Positions 57,440 to 64,000 of a stretch of DNA of 64,000 nucleotides are shown one piece after another. Under the pieces are notes generated by a model. The model saw only the letters and a list, made by a program, of their open reading frames with translations. It had not been told where the DNA came from and did no database searches. Positions within the stretch are counted from its first letter, which is position 1. Each line of letters opens with the position of its first letter. Both the position numbers and the translations under genes were made by a program. The stretch is from NCBI RefSeq assembly GCF_005796105.1, contig NZ_VAUO01000010.1, forward strand, positions 1 through 64,000. Reading direction: 5' to 3'. The DNA comes from Pseudomonas mosselii (GTDB lineage Bacteria; Pseudomonadota; Gammaproteobacteria; Pseudomonadales; Pseudomonadaceae).

Positions 57440-57679
57440 AAGGCCAGTGGGCGAAAAGTCGCTTGTTTCAAGATGTTGCAAGGGTGGGTGATTTCCTCGA
57501 CCCCGCATACTTGGGTCAGCACACCCAATGCTGGGTGGGGAATCGCTCCCCAGGCAAGTGACTGTGAGGTGCCCTGAGCCTGTTGTGTCGTGTTGCCGCG
57601 ACAGTTTCAGGCTTGCGGCGCTCCACCGTTCTTGGCACCCTTGGCCTGCGATTGGGTCGGTCAACAAGGAACCCTCACG

Positions 57680-58408
57680 GTGAGCTGGGAAAAGGTCGGT
57701 AAAGTACTGGTAGGCCTGCTGGTGATGATGGCGTGCGCCGCCGCGCTCCACGCGGTCCTGCGCAAGGACGACACCCTCGTGGCGCGCTTGACGTACTCCC
57801 ATTTGACCTACCCAGGCCAGTTCAACGAGCGCATCAGTCAGGCCAACGAGTTGCTCAAGTACGAGCGATTGCAGGCGCGCATCAGCGATATCGGTGGCAG
57901 CGCGCTGGGCCATGTGCAGCTCGACAAGCTGGTCGAACTGGCCCAGGCGCCTTACCTGCAGTTGTTCGCGCGGCCGTTCGAGGCCGGATTGGTGGATCAC
58001 CGTACCGGGCTACTGATCGAGCTGACCAACCATCGCCAGGCCCCGGTCACGGCAATGCAGGTGCGCCTGCCGGCCAAGGGGCTGGTGCAGATCCGCAATG
58101 AGTCCGGCGATGACAGATTGATTCAGGCACCGACCGCTACCCTGGAGATTGCGGCCATCGAGCCAGGTGGGACGAGCACAATCTGGGTGTATTTCGATGC
58201 TGACTACTCGCAGATCCGCCAAGGCGGCATCACCATTCGTCATGCTGACGGCAGCGCCGATATCGAGGTCTACCGCGAGGTGGTGGGGGTGCCGGCCTGG
58301 GCCGCGCGCTACAGCCGGCCGCTGATCGGGTTGCTGGTGCTGCTGGGGTTGGCGGTGCTGGTGCTGGGTTATCGCAGCCTGATGCCGCGACCCGCGCCGG
58401 TGCGCTAA
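57680..58408 (+). CDS. Membrane-anchored protein with two transmembrane segments, unknown
   Basis: A 242-residue protein. The GTG at 57680 follows AAGGA; the frame before it lacks a ribosome site. One membrane helix is at the N-terminus (VLVGLLVMMACAAALHAVL) and one at the C-terminus (PLIGLLVLLGLAVLVLGY). Between them is a domain of about 170 residues with a beta-rich second half (GLLIELTNHRQAPVTAMQVR, TSTIWVYFDADYSQIRQGG). The fold looks like an Ig-type extracytoplasmic domain. No family was recognised. It is divergent from mcoA and shares that regulatory region. Confidence 0.72.
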   Translation: MSWEKVGKVLVGLLVMMACAAALHAVLRKDDTLVARLTYSHLTYPGQFNERISQANELLKYERLQARISDIGGSALGHVQLDKLVELAQAPYLQLFARPFEAGLVDHRTGLLIELTNHRQAPVTAMQVRLPAKGLVQIRNESGDDRLIQAPTATLEIAAIEPGGTSTIWVYFDADYSQIRQGGITIRHADGSADIEVYREVVGVPAWAARYSRPLIGLLVLLGLAVLVLGYRSLMPRPAPVR

Positions 58409-58482
58409 CGCTTGCCAGCGGCGCTAGCAGATGAGACAAGGGCTCCTGCAACGGAACTGCCCTTTCTGCATGGAACCCAACA

Positions 58483-59403
58483 ATGCCCTATACCCTGGCC
58501 CCAGGTCTGCAAGCCTACCTTGATTTAAGCGCCACCTTCGATACTGACGACGACAGCCTGCAAGGCCGTCGCGATGCGTTTCTGGCTCTGTGCCGCGCCT
58601 GTACCCCTGCTTTGGCACCGGACTGGCAGAGCACCGACCTGACCCTCGACCACCTGCGTCTGCGCCGCTATCAACCTGCCGATCCCGCCCCCGAAGGCGG
58701 CTGGCCAACGCTGCTTTACGTGCACGGTGGCGGCTGGGATCTGGGTGAACTGGACACCCATGACTGGTTTGTTCACGGCCTGGCCCGTCATGTGCGCATG
58801 GCCATTGTCGCAGTCGCCTATCGGCTGGCACCGGAATATCACTACCCCGCGCCGTTGGAAGATGTGCGCACGGTATGGGCGGCGCTGAACCAGGGGCTAC
58901 TTGGCCCTGACCTGAGCACTGAGCGCCTTGCGGTCGTTGGCGACAGTGCTGGCGGCAACCTGGCTGCCGGCCTGTGCATGGCCCTGCGCCGCGACGCTCA
59001 GCGCCAACCCTTGGGCCAGGCGCTGTTGTACCCGGTGCTCAGCTCACGCACCGATCTGCCGTCGATGCACGAGCACCCCAGCGTGCCGATGATGAGCATC
59101 GACGGGTTCGAGCAGTGCCTGGCTGGCTATCTTCCTCCCGGCTGCGAGCGCCGTGACCCCTGCGCGATGCCGCTGGAAGCCGACGATTTCAGCGGGCTGG
59201 CCCCGGCTTTCATCGCCATGGCCGAGATCGATCCGCTGCGCGACCAGGGGGTGGCCTACCACGCGGCACTCAAGGAGGCGGGCAGCGAGAGCCAACTGCT
59301 GGTGGTCGAGGGGCTGGTGCATGGTGGCTTGCGCGCCTTCGGCGTGCCGGTGGTCGAGGACCTCTACGCGCGTCTGGCGGCGTGGCTCACGGCGCGGATC
59401 TGA
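58483..59403 (+). CDS. Alpha/beta hydrolase (HSL-type esterase/lipase)
   Basis: A 306-residue hydrolase of the same family as the one in the pyoverdine locus. Motifs are HGGGWDLGE (oxyanion hole), GDSAGGN (nucleophile), a late Asp in EIDPLRDQG and His in GLVHGGLRAF. No signal peptide. ATG 58483 follows a weak GGAACC. It converges with the DUF2790 gene 6 bp away. Substrate unknown. Confidence 0.88.
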   Translation: MPYTLAPGLQAYLDLSATFDTDDDSLQGRRDAFLALCRACTPALAPDWQSTDLTLDHLRLRRYQPADPAPEGGWPTLLYVHGGGWDLGELDTHDWFVHGLARHVRMAIVAVAYRLAPEYHYPAPLEDVRTVWAALNQGLLGPDLSTERLAVVGDSAGGNLAAGLCMALRRDAQRQPLGQALLYPVLSSRTDLPSMHEHPSVPMMSIDGFEQCLAGYLPPGCERRDPCAMPLEADDFSGLAPAFIAMAEIDPLRDQGVAYHAALKEAGSESQLLVVEGLVHGGLRAFGVPVVEDLYARLAAWLTARI

Positions 59404-59409
59404 AAGGCG

Positions 59410-59733
59410 CTACTTGTTGTTGAGGCACTGCGATTGCACCACATAGCGTACGGTGCGCAAGGTGCCTTGGCTGTCCTCGAACGTCATCAGTCGAGGCACT
59501 ACCGTGCAGGTGCGTGGGTCGGCGGACTGGCGCACCAACTGGGCGACGTCCAGCGGCATGCCGTAGCGGTAGTCGACGATCTGCGGCACGGGTTTGTCGC
59601 GCTTGGCGGCATAGGCCGCCACGGCCTGCTGGTGTTCTTCGAGTAGCTGCGTGCTGCGCGCATCGTCAAAACCTGCGGATTGGGCGGAAAAAGACAGCGC
59701 CAGCAGCGTGGCGCTCAAGCTCAGACGTAGCAT
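59410..59733 (-). CDS. DUF2790 exported protein
   Basis: A 107-residue periplasmic protein with the signal peptide MLRLSLSATLLALSFSAQSAG. The conserved part is YRYGMPLDVAQLVR, TCTVVPRLMTFEDSQGTLRT and VRYVVQSQC, typical of the small Pseudomonas DUF2790 family; two cysteines may pair. ATG 59733 follows GGAGG; the frame opens 12 codons earlier. Function unknown. Confidence 0.85.
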   Translation of the reverse strand: MLRLSLSATLLALSFSAQSAGFDDARSTQLLEEHQQAVAAYAAKRDKPVPQIVDYRYGMPLDVAQLVRQSADPRTCTVVPRLMTFEDSQGTLRTVRYVVQSQCLNNK

Positions 59734-60070
59734 GTGGACCTCCGAATACTCATGGATGACGGAGGCCACCCTAGCCAGGCGCGACCAACAAGGGCATGAC
59801 GCCGGGGTTACAGATCTGCAAGGCGATCAAGCCATCGCGTGGGCCATGCACTGCCCGCACACAGGTTTCCTCAGACACACCAAGGCCCAGGGCGTGCGGG
59901 AACGTGCGCACCGATCCGTCTGCATGACGCGATTGTAATCGGGCGATCACCTTGGTGTTATCCGCCAACGGCGAGCATCGACCACGGCCCCAAGCAGGCC
60001 AGGTCAGCGACGCCATAGCGGCGCGGCCCTTTACAAGAACAACTGCCGCAACGTATCGAAGGAGCACCGG
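59734..60070. other. Gap between DUF2790 gene and oprD-type gene
   Basis: 337 bp with no supported gene; it must hold the divergent promoters. A leftward frame of 82 codons (60017-59771) reads fairly protein-like (NTKVIARLQSRHADGSVRTF, LGLGVSEETCVRAVHG) but has no clear ribosome site or family, and is left out. Confidence 0.4.
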
Positions 60071-61408
60071 ATGAGACACACGCCAACACTTTCCCTGGCC
60101 GCCCTGGTGGCGCTGGCCAGCCCTGTCACGTGGGCCGAGGACGCGCAGCAGGAGGGCTTCATCGAGGGCAGCCGCCTGAACGTGCTCAACCGCAACTTCT
60201 ACTTCAACCGCGATCACCGCGATGGGCCCGCGCCCAGCTTCAATAGCAACAAGGCTGCCGACAATGGCTACTCCGAAGCCTGGGCCCACGCCATCATCGC
60301 GCGCTGGGAGTCTGGCTACACACCGGGCACCGTGGGCGTGGGGGTAGATGCTTTTGCCATGCTTGGGCTCAAGCTCGATACTGGCGGTGGACGCAACGGC
60401 GGGCGTAGTTCGTTCGACGTGATGCCGGTCGGCCGCGATGGCCAGGCCCGCGACGAATACAGCAAGGTCGGCGGCGCGGCGAAGGTGCGCCTGTTCGATA
60501 CCGTGGTGCGTGTGGGCGATGTGTTCCCAGCCACCCCTGTGGTAGCAGCCGGTGACTCGCGCCTGCTGCCGGAAAGCTTTCGCGGTGTGACCGTGGAAAA
60601 CACCAGCTTGACCGGCTTGACCTTGCAGGCCGGGCGCCTGCATGCGATGAGCCAGCCGGTGTCGAGTAACCTGCGCGACAACTTCGTGACGTTCTACGGC
60701 GGCGCGGTCGATTCGCCGTGGGTCGCTTATGGCGGCGGCGACTACGCCGTGAGCGAGCATGTCAGCGTCAGCCTGTTCGGCAGCCGCCTGAAGGATGTGT
60801 GGAACCAGTACTACCTCGGCACCAGCGTTACCTGGCCGCTCAGCGACGAGTTGGCACTGATCGGTGGTTTCAACTTCTACAACGCCCGCGACGAAGGCCG
60901 CCAGCGCCTGGGCCAGTTCGACAACGACATCTGGAGTGCCAAGCTAGGCGTGCGCTATGGCGCGCACACTGTAGCGTTGACCCACCAACGCAACAATGGC
61001 GACGACGACTTCGACTACCTGCGCCAGTCCGACTCGATCTTCCTCGACAACTCCATCCAGTACAGCGACTTCAACTCGCCCAAAGAGCGCTCGTGGATGT
61101 TGCGCTACGACCTGAACATGGCTGCCTACGGCGTGCCGGGGTTGTCGTTCATGACCCGCTACGGTCGCGGCAGCGACGCCGACTACAGCCACGCCAACGC
61201 TTTCTATATGCGCCGCGACAGCAATGGTGACCCGCTCACCGAGCAAAAGCGCTGGGAGCGGGACATCGAGGTCAAGTACGTGGTGCAGACTGGCGCTGCC
61301 AAGGATTTGTCGCTGCGTGTGCGCCAGGCCACGACACGGGCTACCGCATTCGAGTCGGACCTGGATGAAGTTCGGGTGATTGTCGAGTACCCGCTGTCGA
61401 TCCTCTGA
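60071..61408 (+). CDS. OprD-family outer-membrane porin
   Basis: A 445-residue porin with signal peptide MRHTPTLSLAALVALASPVTWA. Family marks are FIEGSRLNVLNRNFYFNRD at the mature start, AWAHAIIARWESGYTPGTVGVGVDAFAMLG, then an 18-strand barrel with the late RYGRGSDADYSHA and VIVEYPLSIL. OprD porins pass small acidic or basic solutes such as amino acids or aromatic acids; the substrate here is not evident. ATG follows GAAGGAGCA. Confidence 0.94.
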   Translation: MRHTPTLSLAALVALASPVTWAEDAQQEGFIEGSRLNVLNRNFYFNRDHRDGPAPSFNSNKAADNGYSEAWAHAIIARWESGYTPGTVGVGVDAFAMLGLKLDTGGGRNGGRSSFDVMPVGRDGQARDEYSKVGGAAKVRLFDTVVRVGDVFPATPVVAAGDSRLLPESFRGVTVENTSLTGLTLQAGRLHAMSQPVSSNLRDNFVTFYGGAVDSPWVAYGGGDYAVSEHVSVSLFGSRLKDVWNQYYLGTSVTWPLSDELALIGGFNFYNARDEGRQRLGQFDNDIWSAKLGVRYGAHTVALTHQRNNGDDDFDYLRQSDSIFLDNSIQYSDFNSPKERSWMLRYDLNMAAYGVPGLSFMTRYGRGSDADYSHANAFYMRRDSNGDPLTEQKRWERDIEVKYVVQTGAAKDLSLRVRQATTRATAFESDLDEVRVIVEYPLSIL

Positions 61409-61465
61409 TCGCTCTTATTCACCTTGAGAAGCTCTGTGCTCCTTTGGTTACAGGTGGATACTTTG

Positions 61466-61489
61466 GCGCCTCGATGAGGCGCTTTTTTT
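61466..61489 (+). terminator. Terminator of the oprD-type gene
   Basis: GCGCCTC-GAT-GAGGCGC followed by seven T's, 58 bp after the porin stop. Confidence 0.9.
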
Positions 61490-61541
61490 GTGTGGGGCGT
61501 CAGTCGCCGCTGTTGCAGAAAACCATTACCGCTATCGGATT

Positions 61542-62357
61542 TCAGCCCACCCGCAACCAGATCGCCGAAGCATCGTCACTCATCTTGAAGCGTGGGTAGC
61601 GTAGGCAGGCGGCATCGTCCTGCTCGATGCCGCGCAGGGTGTGCGCCAGGTCGGCCAGGCCGTGGCTGTGCAGGCGCGTGATGAACCCGTCAGGGTCACA
61701 GGCCTGGTAGGTGTCGAATAGCGCGGCGAAACCATCGCTCATCAGCAACACGTCATCGCCGCGCGCTGCCGGGACGCGGGTGTAGCAGGTGCCGTCGCGC
61801 GACAGCTGTGGATCTACCCCGAGTACCGCGCGTGGGCGTTCACGTGCGGTGCGGCGGTCAGCCAGTACGGCGGCGCTGCGCACGCCATGCGCGCCGGTGC
61901 CAGGGCCGAGCGACGCCGCTTCGGCGCGTTCCGCCTCGCGGTCAGGTTCGGGGGTGAGGAACGCGATGCCTTGGGCGCTGCGGTGCAGCACCACGCAGTC
62001 TGCCAGGTGCGCGCAGACCAGTTCGTCGTCTTCCAGCGCCACCGCCGCAAACGCGGCGCGTGGCAACTCCCACAGCGCCAATGGCTCGCGCTGGCGGTCG
62101 CGTTGGTAGTCGCATGCCAAGCGCTCGAACACGCTTTCGCAAATACCCTGCAAGGGGCCGGCTGCTTCAGCGAAGGCGCGCTGGGCCGCACTGGCCAGCC
62201 AGGCCGCACCGCCGCGCGTCCCGAGCAGGCCTGGTTCGCCCAGGTCGGTGGCGCCGTCGATGACCCACGCATGGCGTTCGGCACACCCGATACGGTCGTC
62301 ATTGGGCACATCGGGTTTGCCGGCCAGGCTTAGGCTCTGGATCAGGTCGAAATGCAT
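61542..62357 (-). CDS. PP2C-like protein phosphatase
   Basis: About 271 residues. Metal-site motifs of PP2C phosphatases are visible: NDDRIGC and AWVIDGATDLGE near the start, the middle HLADCVVLH (usually GD-S) and the later VLLMSDGFAALF, with MSDDASAIWL at the end. Start is taken at ATG 62357, which has GGAGAG before it; that sequence is itself inside the alternative start at 62369. The partner kinase is not nearby, so the substrate is unknown. Confidence 0.8.
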   Translation of the reverse strand: MHFDLIQSLSLAGKPDVPNDDRIGCAERHAWVIDGATDLGEPGLLGTRGGAAWLASAAQRAFAEAAGPLQGICESVFERLACDYQRDRQREPLALWELPRAAFAAVALEDDELVCAHLADCVVLHRSAQGIAFLTPEPDREAERAEAASLGPGTGAHGVRSAAVLADRRTARERPRAVLGVDPQLSRDGTCYTRVPAARGDDVLLMSDGFAALFDTYQACDPDGFITRLHSHGLADLAHTLRGIEQDDAACLRYPRFKMSDDASAIWLRVG

Positions 62358-62528
62358 GTCGCTCTCCATATCGTGGGGCTGGAGTCCAGCATGAAGCGTT
62401 GACCTTGAACGCTGGCGCGGCGTGCGTCAAATCCGCGTCGCGTTCAGGCCGCTGATCGCTGCGCAACGCGTTGCCGGGCAGGGCGGCTAGACTCATTTAA
62501 CCTCTATGAGCGCCGTTGAGCATTGCCC

Positions 62529-63008
62529 ATGACCCCGAAGAACAGCATATGTCTGTGGTATGACCACGATGCCGAAGAGGCGGCCCATTTCTACGCCGGC
62601 CTGTTCCCAGACAGTCAGGTGATCGCCGTGCACCACGCTCCCGGCGACTACCCCTCGGGCAAGGCCGGTGACGTGATCACGGTCCAGTTCACCGTGATGG
62701 GAATCCCGTGCATCGGCCTGAACGGCGGCAAGGCTTTCATCCATAACGAGGCATTTTCGTTCCAGGTCGCCACTGATGATCAGGCCGAGACCGACCGCTA
62801 CTGGGACGCCATTGTCGGTAATGGCGGTCAGGAGAGCGTGTGCGGCTGGTGCAAGGACAAGTGGGGCGTGTCTTGGCAGATCAGCCCGCGAGTATTGATC
62901 GACGCGGTGGCCAACCCCGACCGCGCCGCCGCCAAGCGTGCCTTCGATGCGATGATGAACATGCGCAAGATCGACATCGCCATCATCGAGCAGGCGCTCA
63001 AGGCTTGA
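62529..63008 (+). CDS. VOC-family protein (PhnB-like)
   Basis: A 159-residue protein of the glyoxalase/bleomycin-resistance fold, nearest to the PhnB-like 3-demethylubiquinone methyltransferase-type domain: ICLWYDHDAEEAAHFYAGLF, GKAGDVITVQFTVMG, FIHNEAFSFQV and WGVSWQISPRVL. No specific reaction can be given. Its 3' end overlaps the convergent yddG gene by 11 bp. Confidence 0.85.
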   Translation: MTPKNSICLWYDHDAEEAAHFYAGLFPDSQVIAVHHAPGDYPSGKAGDVITVQFTVMGIPCIGLNGGKAFIHNEAFSFQVATDDQAETDRYWDAIVGNGGQESVCGWCKDKWGVSWQISPRVLIDAVANPDRAAAKRAFDAMMNMRKIDIAIIEQALKA

Positions 63009-63891
63009 CTTGGCGGGTCGCTTGCCAGCACAGCAGCGACCCCAGGGTCACCACCAATGCGCCTTGCCAGAACTGCAAGGTCAGGTGCGCCCCTAGCCAC
63101 AGCGCCGCGAATGCCGATGACAATACCGGGGCGAAGTACGAGGCGGTGGCCAGCAGTGTCAGGTTGCCGCGCAGGATGCCGATGTTCCACAGCGCATAGC
63201 CGCCGGCAATCGACAGGCCCGCCCCGAGCAGTTCGAGGCTGGCGCCCAGGCGCGGGGCCGGCAGCACTTCCTGGCTGAAAGCGTACTTGAGCCACAACAC
63301 CACGGCAGTCAGCACGAAGAACAGCACCACATGGTTTTGCCCGTCGGCGTAGCGTCGGGTGATGTTGCAGTACAGCGCGAACGTCACCGCGCACGCCGCC
63401 GCCAAGCTGTAGCCCAGCGGGTTGGAGCGGACATTGGTCAGCAGGCTGTGCAGCGACAGGCCATCGGTACTGACCACCCAGAAAATCCCCAGCAGAGCCA
63501 GCGCCGTACCCGGCATGATGTACCAACGCGCTGCCTGGCGGTTCATCACGATTGCCAGCAGCACGGTCAGGCTTGGCCACAGGTAGTTGACCACCACCAG
63601 TTGGATCGCCTGGGTGCTGTCCAGTGCATAGCCCAGCGCCAGGGACAGGCAGATCTCGTAGGCCACGAACAGGGCCGAGCCTGTGACCAGATAAAACGGC
63701 GTGGCCTTGCGCAGGCGCGGCTTGCCCAACAAGGCCACCAGCAACGCGGCACCGAGGGTATAGATCAATGCGGCGTCACCGATGGCTCCGAAATACTGAC
63801 TCACGCCCCGGATCAGGCCTGAGGCGGTGCTCCAGAGCAGGATGGCGGCAAGGCCGCAGAGGGTGGCATTACGCCCGTTGATGCTGGCCAT
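62998..63891 (-). CDS. yddG: Aromatic amino acid exporter, DMT family
   Basis: A 297-residue inner-membrane exporter with ten membrane helices. It agrees closely with E. coli YddG: ILLWSTASGLIRGVS, SALFVAYEICLSLALGYA, VVNYLWPSLTVLLAI, ALWNIGILRGNLTLLA and SYFAPVLSSAFAALWL, then GSLLCWQATR. YddG exports aromatic amino acids and similar compounds. ATG 63891 is used; a TTG 6 codons earlier is possible. A perfect palindrome lies 48 bp upstream. Confidence 0.93.
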   Translation of the reverse strand: MASINGRNATLCGLAAILLWSTASGLIRGVSQYFGAIGDAALIYTLGAALLVALLGKPRLRKATPFYLVTGSALFVAYEICLSLALGYALDSTQAIQLVVVNYLWPSLTVLLAIVMNRQAARWYIMPGTALALLGIFWVVSTDGLSLHSLLTNVRSNPLGYSLAAACAVTFALYCNITRRYADGQNHVVLFFVLTAVVLWLKYAFSQEVLPAPRLGASLELLGAGLSIAGGYALWNIGILRGNLTLLATASYFAPVLSSAFAALWLGAHLTLQFWQGALVVTLGSLLCWQATRQVKP

Positions 63892-63938
63892 GGTGGACTT
63901 CGCGTGCAAAAAAGCGCGGAGTCTAGCGCTTTATACAG

Positions 63939-63950
63939 TTTGTATACAAA
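63939..63950. promoter_or_regulatory. Palindromic operator-like site upstream of yddG
   Basis: TTTGTATACAAA is a perfect 12-bp palindrome in the promoter region of yddG. Its short spacing suits a GntR- or similar-family dimer. The divergent gene beyond the window edge may encode the regulator. Confidence 0.45.
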
Positions 63951-64000
63951 TTGGTTTTTGGGGCGAGAGGCCTCTTTGGCGATTCGCCTTCATGTCAGCG

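Noticed and set aside
59771-60017. 82-codon leftward frame between the DUF2790 and oprD-type genes
   Set aside because: Reads moderately protein-like but has no clear ribosome site, no family, and belongs to a long frame that runs antisense through the porin gene.

Overview
The window is about 64 kb of a high-GC fluorescent Pseudomonas chromosome, most like the P. putida group. Several things point there: a pyoverdine locus (nonribosomal peptide synthetase, fpvA, pvdE, pvdA, pvdO, pvdN, pvdM), the gene order ansB-rbsBACRKD-nucleoside hydrolase-cspA-thrS-infC-rpmI-rplT-pheST-ihfA-merR-tRNA-Pro, P. putida-type REP palindromes, a McoA-like multicopper oxidase, and Pseudomonas families such as DUF1654, DUF2790 and OprD. 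The species was not established.

Layout. (1) 1-19.5 kb: pyoverdine locus. It holds the 3' part of a large synthetase whose middle epimerization domain has lost every catalytic motif, an alpha/beta hydrolase, the receptor fpvA, exporter pvdE, ornithine hydroxylase pvdA and the periplasmic maturation genes pvdMNO. Two sites of the form TAAAT-N16-CGT, the PvdS iron-starvation promoter, sit in front of pvdA(-pvdE-fpvA) and pvdM(-pvdN-pvdO). (2) 19.6-27.2 kb: housekeeping and small genes. These are a FlxA-like coiled-coil protein, a MarR regulator divergent from an aminotransferase with two matching operator-like palindromes between them, an OsmC-YcaO fusion, tRNA-Val, a SPOR lipoprotein, a small HD hydrolase, a DUF1654 gene behind a LexA box, and a periplasmic asparaginase. 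(3) 27.5-34.6 kb: ribose uptake and catabolism operon ending in an exported nucleoside hydrolase. (4) 34.6-44 kb: small exported proteins and cold-shock protein, then the translation operon thrS-infC-rpmI-rplT-pheS-pheT-ihfA-merR, closed by tRNA-Pro(GGG). infC appears to start at AUU.

(5) 44-52.4 kb: accessory region beside tRNA-Pro. It starts with an integrase C-terminal remnant. Next comes a lower-GC overlapping gene pair whose second product resembles the YafO mRNA-interferase toxin. After that is a three-gene cluster of unknown function: a protein of about 1174 residues with a repeat-rich beta N-terminus and a membrane-active-looking C-terminal half, plus two related beta-sandwich-like proteins. 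This cluster and the toxin-like pair are the best candidates for undescribed biology here.

(6) 52.4-64 kb: core-like genes. A McoA-type multicopper oxidase and a SCO-cytochrome c fusion form an operon behind a near-perfect sigma-54 promoter. They are followed by an esterase, a DUF2790 protein, an OprD porin, a PP2C-like phosphatase, a VOC protein and a YddG-type amino-acid exporter. All identifications are by eye from the sequence and from memory of the families; no search was run.
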